Positions 5,444 through 9,863 of a stretch of 9,863 nt of DNA are shown piece after piece. Origin of the DNA: Methanothermococcus okinawensis (GTDB lineage Archaea; AGJL01; Methanococci; Methanococcales; Methanococcaceae); assembly GCA_015661585.1 (NCBI GenBank), contig DQVU01000028.1, positions 1 through 9,863 of the forward strand, read 5' to 3'. Below the pieces are notes generated by a model, which ran no database searches, had not been told where the DNA came from, and worked only from the letters and a program-made list of their open reading frames with translations. A program made the position numbers and the translations under genes. Within the stretch, counting starts at the first letter, position 1. The number at the start of each line of letters is the position of its first letter.

Positions 5444-6589
5444 ATGGGTATAAACGTTGGTGTAGTTGTCCATGGACCGAGGATAGTAGATAGTGGCTAT
5501 GCAGAGAGGATCCTTGATATACTTAAGGAGTTTTCAGAGATCTACGATGTAGATATCGAGGTAACTGCCAAGGTTGGAGGGAATATGGGAAGGGTTGCAG
5601 TTATCGATAGGGGACTGGAGGATGTTATCGATATATCGGAGAGGCTTTATCCATCCCAATGTTTAAGGAGATTGAGAGATAAGGATATACTACTTTTACT
5701 AAACTACGGTAAATCTAAGGAGACAGGACATACCTTTGGAAGGATAGTAGTAGAGAGGGCAGAGATAGATAAACCTGTGATACAGATAGAGAGGCCTGGG
5801 GAGGAGGACGGGAGTATCTTAGTATGGAACAGGGAATGTTGTAGTGGAAATATTAGGGGGATCTTAGATACCTTAGTATCCTACATATCTGAGAGATTAG
5901 GTTTAGAGGTTGAGGAGTGTATAGGGAGTAGGTTATCTGTATGGGAGGAAGGGGATAAGGTTTTTAGGAGGATAGATACAGTTGATCCTGGGGAGGATAT
6001 ATTGGTAAATGGGGTTGTGGTAGGAAGAGTCCTAAGGAGCCCCGTTGTGTTAATATCAGAGAAGGGTAAGATAGTTGAGATCATAAATGGAGATATAAAA
6101 AAGGATGGAGTAGAAAGGTTGGGATATGTAGATCTGAAAAAAGCTATTGTAAAAACAGGAGTCTTAAGGAAAGGTTCTTTTAGGGATATTGAGAAAAGGA
6201 GATTTACATCAGATAACTCTCTGGGAGATATATTAATCGTCGATAGGGGGGATGTTGATATCTTAGGGGAGTTGAGGAGTAAGAGTATCTCCACTGTAAT
6301 TACCGTAGGTAGTGATACTACGTTGATCCTAGGTAGTATCCTTAGTAGATTCAACGTTAAAGTAATAGGGATAGTTGATAGAGATATATACAGGTATAAG
6401 TTAGTGGAGGATATGAGAATAACTGAAGGTTCAAAGATCTTTCTAGTGAAAAACTGGAGGTGTTCTCAAGTTGGAAAACTGTTGATGGAACACTTAAAAG
6501 GTAGGAAGTTAAGTTATGGTTATACTTTAAAATATTTAATTGATCTACTGGAGAAGTATAAGGTTGTTTATGAGATTCTAAATTTTTAA
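5444..6589 (+). CDS. Uncharacterised archaeal protein, probable DUF2117 family, third gene of the suf operon
   Basis: A 381-residue protein of unknown function. The N-terminus (VGVVVHGPRIVDSGYAE, then VGGNMGRVAVIDRGLED at about 44-60) fits, from memory, DUF2117, a family found mainly in methanogens. The first 160 residues alternate strands and helices like a Rossmann-type fold. Residues 165-245 look like a small beta-rich domain (DILVNGVVVGRVLRSPVVL). Residues 262-345 form another alpha/beta block with DILIVDRGDVDILG, STVITVGSDTTLILG and VKVIGIVDRDIYRY, resembling a Toprim- or nucleotide-binding-type fold. Cysteines are Cys73, the pair Cys132-Cys133, Cys159 and Cys340. There is no signal peptide, membrane segment or Walker motif. 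The ATG at 5444 has AGGGG 8 nt upstream, and the gene follows sufB by 30 bp, so it is very probably co-transcribed with sufCB. A role in Fe-S or sulfur metabolism is only an inference from this position. Confidence 0.85.
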   Translation: MGINVGVVVHGPRIVDSGYAERILDILKEFSEIYDVDIEVTAKVGGNMGRVAVIDRGLEDVIDISERLYPSQCLRRLRDKDILLLLNYGKSKETGHTFGRIVVERAEIDKPVIQIERPGEEDGSILVWNRECCSGNIRGILDTLVSYISERLGLEVEECIGSRLSVWEEGDKVFRRIDTVDPGEDILVNGVVVGRVLRSPVVLISEKGKIVEIINGDIKKDGVERLGYVDLKKAIVKTGVLRKGSFRDIEKRRFTSDNSLGDILIVDRGDVDILGELRSKSISTVITVGSDTTLILGSILSRFNVKVIGIVDRDIYRYKLVEDMRITEGSKIFLVKNWRCSQVGKLLMEHLKGRKLSYGYTLKYLIDLLEKYKVVYEILNF

Positions 6590-6599
6590 ATATAAGAAA

Positions 6600-6623
6600 A
6601 AGATAGAAACACCCCTCTATCTT
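6600..6623. repeat. 8-bp perfect hairpin after the suf operon
   Basis: AAGATAGA (6600-6607) pairs with TCTATCTT (6616-6623) around an 8-nt loop. On the plus strand it follows the DUF2117-like stop by 10 nt but has no T-tract after it. On the minus strand it is followed by TTTTCTTATATTT, so it could end a transcript running leftward through the GTPase gene and spacer. It could also protect the 3' end of the suf mRNA. Confidence 0.4.
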
Positions 6624-6836
6624 AAACTAACTTGTAGTTGAGAGTAAAATCCTATTGTGATATCACAGTTTGTAGTTAGAAGATAATATGATCCTTGGGA
6701 AGAATTTCACTATTCCCGGAGAATTGTCCATCTTATTCAAAAATTTATATTTGGAGTTAGAAGAAGTTCTTATTTTTTGTCACTTTTCATCTTATTATTT
6801 TATTATAATAATTTTCCTCATTATTTTTTAACCCAC

Positions 6837-6879
6837 CACTTGATGGAAACTACGGTTGATGTGATACAGGTGTTTTTTT
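6837..6879 (+). terminator. Probable plus-strand terminator downstream of the suf operon
   Basis: CACTTG (6837-6842) can pair with CAGGTG (6867-6872), with one G-U pair, and is followed immediately by seven T (6873-6879) and then by further T-rich sequence to about 6895. This is the strongest hairpin plus T-tract in the spacer and lies about 250 nt after the last suf-operon stop. It may end the operon transcript or a separate small RNA from within the spacer. Confidence 0.4.
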
Positions 6880-6934
6880 ACTTTTTTATTTTTTATTATC
6901 ATTATTATTTTTAATTTTAAAAAATTTTAATCAT

Positions 6935-8122
6935 TTACTTCGCAGATACTATCTTTATAATATCTCCATCCTTTAACTGGTAATCTGCTCCAACCCTCAT
7001 CTTCCTCCTGGCATCTATGGCATATATAAACTTATCCCCTATTTCGGTATGTATCATATATGCCAAGTCTCTTGCTGTAGTTCCCCTCTTTACCAGAAAA
7101 CTATCTGGTAGTACGTTGCCCTTCTTATCTGAATATTTGTTCTCGTCCTCTACAGGATAGACTACTATCATATCTAAGAGATCGAAGTACGCCCTGTTGA
7201 GAATCTCCTGCACCCCTGTACTACCGTACTTTTTTAGATACTCCTTGATATACTCCAAGGCATTCCTCTGAGCCTCATTCAGTGAATTACTCACTATCTC
7301 AAAGTCATTTTTAACCCTGTCATATTTTATCAATCCCGCCTTCTCCGCCCTTCTCAGTGCCAGTTCTATCTCCGCCGATGTAGGTATAACTATGTAGTCC
7401 TTAAATTCCCTCTTTAACTTCTTAATATTCTCCATGGCATCTGGATGATCAGCCTTATTTGCAGCTATAATCATAGGTTTAGAGATTTTTCTCAAGGTTC
7501 CTGCCAAGTTCTGTAGATCCTCCTCACTCCATTTCTGAGGATTTTCATCTAAACTGAGGATGTTTATAGCACTTTTCACCTCCTCCTCTGAGATGTTGAG
7601 ACCACTAAGTTGTTCAGCGATAACCTTAACGATGTTCTTCTGTTGCTGTCCCCTCCTAGCCAACTTATCCCAGTTCTTAGAGAGTATCCCATATATCCAC
7701 ATATCTAACTCTTTAAGTAAAAACTTTACATCCTCCACAGGATCGTGGTTCTCAGTGGGATTCCCCTCTAAATCAGTTTTACCACTTGCATCCACCACCA
7801 ATACAAGGGCGTCAGCCTGCCTTAGATCGTCTAAGAATTTGTTTCCCATACCTTTACCCTTATGTGCCTCTGGAACAAGTCCTGCAACATCCACAATCTC
7901 AACAGGGATGTGCCTTATACCATCTATACACTTGGAGTTTTGAGGATTGCATTTAAGATTCAACTCCTTACATGGACAGGGTGTAGTAATATAGGATATT
8001 CCAACATTTGGATTGATAGTTGTAAAGGGATAGTTGGCAATATCAACAGCCTTCTCTGTCATTGCATTGAATAGTGTAGATTTTCCTACATTTGGTTTTC
8101 CCACTAGTCCCAATATAGCCAT
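6935..8122 (-). CDS. Obg/YchF-related GTPase with TGS domain
   Basis: A 395-residue cytoplasmic GTPase of the Obg-like superfamily, archaeal type (Methanocaldococcus MJ1332 is, from memory, the closest named relative). Such proteins are thought to act with ribosomes or tRNA, but the exact role is unknown. G1 is GKPNVGKST at 8-16, switch I is ANYPFTTINPNVG at 29-41, and G3 is DVAGLVPEAHKGKGMGN at 78-94. G4 is NKAD at 222-225, and G5 is TSAE at 248-251. The intact NKxD indicates GTP specificity, unlike true YchF/OLA1, which prefers ATP. Residues about 310-395 form a TGS domain (TTARDLAYMIHTEIGDKFIYAID, ending DGDIIKIV). An insert between switch I and G3 holds four cysteines (Cys49, Cys51, Cys58, Cys65) that may bind metal. 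The ATG at 8122 has AAGTGA 4 nt upstream. It is transcribed alone, divergent from the prepilin peptidase. Confidence 0.93.
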   Translation of the reverse strand: MAILGLVGKPNVGKSTLFNAMTEKAVDIANYPFTTINPNVGISYITTPCPCKELNLKCNPQNSKCIDGIRHIPVEIVDVAGLVPEAHKGKGMGNKFLDDLRQADALVLVVDASGKTDLEGNPTENHDPVEDVKFLLKELDMWIYGILSKNWDKLARRGQQQKNIVKVIAEQLSGLNISEEEVKSAINILSLDENPQKWSEEDLQNLAGTLRKISKPMIIAANKADHPDAMENIKKLKREFKDYIVIPTSAEIELALRRAEKAGLIKYDRVKNDFEIVSNSLNEAQRNALEYIKEYLKKYGSTGVQEILNRAYFDLLDMIVVYPVEDENKYSDKKGNVLPDSFLVKRGTTARDLAYMIHTEIGDKFIYAIDARRKMRVGADYQLKDGDIIKIVSAK

Positions 8123-8383
8123 AGTTTCACTTAGAGATTTTTTAACTTGTTATAACTATATCAAATTTCTGTGCGCTATAATAATAAAATAACCCCGATT
8201 CCATCAAAAATCTTGTAAAAAATTATGGTATTTATAAAAATAATAAAGGTAAAAAATAAGAAAAAGGTTTAAAAAATAAAAAATATCTCCATCCACCCGA
8301 GTATAAATGTATTTTCTCCTACCCCAACATTGGAGGAAGGGTAATTCTCCATAATATCTTCTAACACAACTGTTGATACTCAT

Positions 8384-8431
8384 GATAAGAATATCTCAAT
8401 CTTATCTTACTGTTGTTATATTATTTTTTTT
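8384..8431 (+). terminator. Hairpin plus T-tract in the GTPase-peptidase spacer
   Basis: GATAAGA (8384-8390) and TCTTATC (8400-8406) form a perfect 7-bp stem with a 9-nt loop. A run of eight T follows at 8424-8431. On the plus strand this looks like a terminator, yet no annotated plus-strand gene lies upstream, since the GTPase runs the other way. That points to an unannotated transcript starting in the spacer, perhaps from the TATA-like element at 8231-8238. Confidence 0.35.
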
Positions 8432-8612
8432 ATTATATTATATTTAAACTATTGGGAAGTAGGATTATTACATCAATCTCCAGAATATCCCTTGTGTGTT
8501 TGAAAAGTATGAAATTTTCCTTATTGACAGGATTCTATTCATAGATAGATCTCCAGTGCCCAGGATATCAGAGAATTACTATGAGATATACTTTTTTTAT
8601 TTATGTAATTCC

Positions 8613-8624
8613 TAACAATTGTTA
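8613..8624. repeat. 12-bp perfect palindrome upstream of the prepilin peptidase
   Basis: TAACAATTGTTA is its own reverse complement. It lies 92 bp before the ATG at 8717, upstream of the AT-rich stretch where the promoter would lie. It could be an operator, but its protein is unknown and AT-rich palindromes are not rare. Confidence 0.25.
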
Positions 8625-8705
8625 TATTAAATTTTAATCATTTTTATAATTTTTATTTTAAATATTATTTTATTACAATAAAAACCAAGGGTATTGTTAT
8701 ATTTT

Positions 8706-8711
8706 AGGTGA
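8706..8711 (+). promoter_or_regulatory. Ribosome binding site deciding the peptidase start
   Basis: AGGTGA is a near-perfect Methanococcales Shine-Dalgarno sequence 5 nt before the ATG at 8717. The in-frame GTG at 8708 is part of this site and therefore cannot reasonably be the start codon. Confidence 0.75.
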
Positions 8712-8716
8712 AAAAA

Positions 8717-9745
8717 ATGGATATCTTAACGATAGTATATATCATCAACTTTATCCTCCTTTTGATAGCCTCATACACAGATATTAAAACTAAGGAGATA
8801 CCTCATATTGTCGTTATTCTTATGTTGTTGATAAACCTACCAGTTGGTTACTACCTCTTTGGATTAGATGCTATTTTCTCTTTCTTTGCCACTTTGATAC
8901 TTTGTCTCATCTTAGGTATAGGTATGGGAGGGGGAGATGTAAAGATATTCACTACTTTGGCGCCAATATTCTCCTACGGAGATAGTATATTATACGTACC
9001 AGTACCTATACTTCTGTTGATAGGCATAAGTGCTGGAATTGTAGCCCTCTCTCCTCTGATAAACATCCTTAGGAAGTACTGGAAAAGTATTGTACCATCC
9101 TCATTAGGTTTAAGTGTATTTTATGGTTTCGTGATATATCTCTTCTATAAGTATAAGGTACCTTACGCCTCTCTTCTCCTCTGGGCTTATGTAATTATCT
9201 CCATATTTATCTCCAGAAAGATATCATGGTACAGGGAGATTATAAATAAACTAAGTTATTTAACCCCTATCTATCTCCTTGGTATCTACATAGTAGATAG
9301 GAATTACTTTATAGATAACAACCTTTTGATATCCTTTGTGATATATGTATTTGAGCTTATTCTTATATCCCTTGTGATATACGCATTAACTGGTGCCGAG
9401 GTATCTGTAAAAAAACCTATATCTCAGTTAAGGGAGGGAGATATACTGAGAGATGTTATCTACATAAAGGATGGAGTGGCAAAGGTGGAAGGGGCTGGAA
9501 TATGGAAGAGGTTTAAACTGATGTTGAATATGGAGATGGGAAAAAAAGGAGACTACGATAAAATCATCCTTACAGATGGAGATGGATTAAGGGAGGAGGA
9601 TGTAAAACTCCTACAGAAACTACATAGGGAGGGAAAGATACCTGTAGGTGAGTTAACTTTAATTACAACATACCCTTTTGTACCTTTTGTAGTGATAGGA
9701 TATCTAATAGTGTTGATACTTCACTACTACTTTGGAGTGGTGTAA
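8717..9745 (+). CDS. eppA: Archaeal type IV prepilin peptidase (A24 family), EppA-like
   Basis: A 342-residue membrane aspartic protease that cleaves the positively charged leader of type IV pilin-like proteins. Numbered from the ATG at 8717, the catalytic aspartates are Asp22 in SYTDIKTKEIPH, at the end of the first membrane segment, and Asp74 in GMGGGDVK, the GxGD motif. About eight hydrophobic segments run from 2 to about 222. A soluble region at about 229-315 (VKKPISQLREGDILRD, ILTDGDGLREEDVKLLQKLH, GKIPVGELTLI) resembles the archaeal A24 C-terminal domain, and a last membrane segment lies at about 319-339. In Methanococcus, FlaK processes archaellins and is about 230 residues, while EppA processes pilins. 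The longer form with a C-terminal domain favours EppA. No pilin gene is adjacent. FlaK or another A24 member is the main alternative. It probably has its own promoter, with the tRNA promoter only 5 bp after its stop. Confidence 0.85.
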   Translation: MDILTIVYIINFILLLIASYTDIKTKEIPHIVVILMLLINLPVGYYLFGLDAIFSFFATLILCLILGIGMGGGDVKIFTTLAPIFSYGDSILYVPVPILLLIGISAGIVALSPLINILRKYWKSIVPSSLGLSVFYGFVIYLFYKYKVPYASLLLWAYVIISIFISRKISWYREIINKLSYLTPIYLLGIYIVDRNYFIDNNLLISFVIYVFELILISLVIYALTGAEVSVKKPISQLREGDILRDVIYIKDGVAKVEGAGIWKRFKLMLNMEMGKKGDYDKIILTDGDGLREEDVKLLQKLHREGKIPVGELTLITTYPFVPFVVIGYLIVLILHYYFGVV

Positions 9746-9749
9746 CAGT

Positions 9750-9769
9750 ACCGAAAAATATATATATAA
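9750..9769 (+). promoter_or_regulatory. Strong stable-RNA promoter (BRE + TATA box) of the tRNA gene
   Basis: ACCGAAAAATATATATATAA closely matches the box A known for methanococcal stable-RNA genes (ACCGAAA followed by TTTATATA). It ends 27 bp before the first base of the tRNA at 9797, so transcription would start near 9785-9792, leaving a 5' leader of a few bases for RNase P to remove. It begins 4 bp after the stop codon of the peptidase gene, so the tRNA is transcribed independently. Confidence 0.85.
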
Positions 9770-9796
9770 GAAATAACTTAAAATATCCCGCACTGT

Positions 9797-9863
9797 GGGC
9801 TGGTAGATCAGTCTGGGAGATCGCCGCATTGGCTGTGCGGAGGCCGCGGGTTCAAATCCCGCC
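9797..9863 (+). tRNA. tRNA-Ala, anticodon GGC (3' end outside window)
   Basis: The cloverleaf reads: acceptor 5' strand GGGCTGG (9797-9803); TA; D stem GATC/GATC (9806-9809 with 9819-9822) around a loop containing GG; G26; anticodon stem CCGCA/TGCGG (9824-9828 with 9836-9840). The seven-base loop TTGGCTG (9829-9835) gives anticodon GGC at 9831-9833. A five-base variable region AGGCC follows, then T stem GCGGG/CCCGC with loop TTCAAAT (9846-9862). The window ends after C66, which pairs with G7; the rest of the acceptor strand is outside. Anticodon GGC reads alanine GCC/GCU. The G3-U70 identity pair cannot be checked. Position 37 is T, where a purine is usual. No intron interrupts the visible part. 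Confidence 0.93.

Larger units (their letters stand above)
6590..6934. other. 345-bp spacer between convergent genes with hairpins, repeats and a palindrome
   Basis: This lies between the DUF2117-like gene (+) and the GTPase (-). It holds an 8-bp hairpin (6600-6623), the motif TTGTAGTT or TTGGAGTT at 6632, 6670 and 6751, the palindrome TGTGATATCACA (6656-6667), a GGGAA/TTCCC hairpin (6697-6701 with 6713-6717), and a plus-strand terminator-like end (6837-6879). The part from 6600 to 6770 is visibly less AT-rich than the rest, unlike a plain spacer. A 47-codon reading frame (ATG 6688 to TAA 6831) lacks a good ribosome binding site and is not called as a gene. No tRNA or C/D-box signature was recognised. 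Confidence 0.5.
8123..8716. other. 594-bp AT-rich spacer between divergent genes, with possible small-RNA structure
   Basis: This is the longest gap in the window. Promoters for the GTPase (-) and the prepilin peptidase (+) must lie at its two ends. Between them, 8285-8410 and 8450-8590 are less AT-rich than the flanks. They contain a TATA-like TTTATAAA (8231-8238), a complex hairpin region (8317-8343), a 7-bp hairpin (8384-8406) with T8 (8424-8431), a second T7 end near 8592, and the palindrome TAACAATTGTTA (8613-8624). Two short open stretches (about 8260-8365 and 8462-8610) lack start codons and ribosome binding sites, so no protein gene is called. They could be non-coding RNA or decayed gene remnants. 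Confidence 0.5.

Noticed and set aside
5881..6354. 157-codon open frame on the minus strand inside the DUF2117-like gene
   Set aside because: It is a shadow of the purine-rich plus-strand gene: rich in Ser, Pro, Leu and Thr, with no motif and no ribosome binding site, and fully inside a better-supported gene.
6837..6879. C/D-box guide RNA (TGATG-like segments near 6841 and 6858)
   Set aside because: The segments do not match the RTGATGA/CTGA order and spacing of archaeal C/D RNAs on either strand.
7560..7943. 127-codon open frame on the plus strand inside the GTPase gene
   Set aside because: It is antisense to the conserved GTPase G domain, and its Ser/Leu/Pro-rich composition is that of a shadow frame.
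8260..8365. Open stretch reading PPEYKCIFSYPNIGGRV
   Set aside because: It has no start codon or ribosome binding site, is only about 35 codons long, and sits in a region better explained by RNA structure. A decayed gene fragment cannot be ruled out.

Overview
The window comes from a methanogenic archaeon of the order Methanococcales, probably a thermophile related to Methanocaldococcus, Methanotorris or Methanofervidicoccus. The genus cannot be fixed by eye. The signs are purine-rich coding strands with heavy AGA/AGG/ATA codon use, very AT-rich spacers, Shine-Dalgarno sites of the GGTG type, an ACCGAAA + TATATA stable-RNA promoter, and a gene set typical of that order (minimal SufBC, archaeal NikR, Cys-containing Obg/YchF-like GTPase, EppA-type prepilin peptidase).

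Layout. 1-339: C-terminal end of glycyl-tRNA synthetase (+). 603-1745: non-hydrolysing UDP-GlcNAc 2-epimerase, WecB (+). 2011-2829: an orphan winged-HTH regulator with a ligand-binding-like domain (+), meeting tail-to-tail, with one base between the stop codons, the nickel regulator nikR (2831-3256, -). Divergent from nikR across a promoter-rich AT spacer is a three-gene operon (+): sufC (3477-4214), sufB (4193-5413, overlapping sufC by 22 nt) and a protein of unknown function, probably DUF2117 family (5444-6589). After a 345-bp spacer holding hairpins, repeats and a palindrome comes an Obg/YchF-related GTPase with a TGS domain (6935-8122, -). A 594-bp AT-rich spacer with possible small-RNA structure separates it from a divergent EppA-like prepilin peptidase (8717-9745, +). 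The window ends inside a tRNA-Ala(GGC) gene (9797 onward), which has a strong promoter.

How the genes relate. SufC and SufB form the minimal SUF-type Fe-S scaffold of archaea (also called SMS). The unknown third gene is 30 bp behind sufB and is the best candidate here for an undescribed function linked to Fe-S biogenesis. NikR and suf share a 220-bp divergent control region with repeats, so metal-responsive co-control is possible but unproven. WecB (UDP-ManNAc supply for glycans) and EppA (pilin maturation) both serve the cell surface but are not linked here. The other genes are housekeeping. I see no insertion sequence, CRISPR array, integrase or phage gene.

Start choices. Three starts were chosen downstream of the longest reading frame. 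For sufB (ATG 4193) and the peptidase (ATG 8717) the longer GTG start lies inside the ribosome binding site itself. For sufC, ATG 3477 has a G-rich ribosome binding site and ATG 3450 does not.
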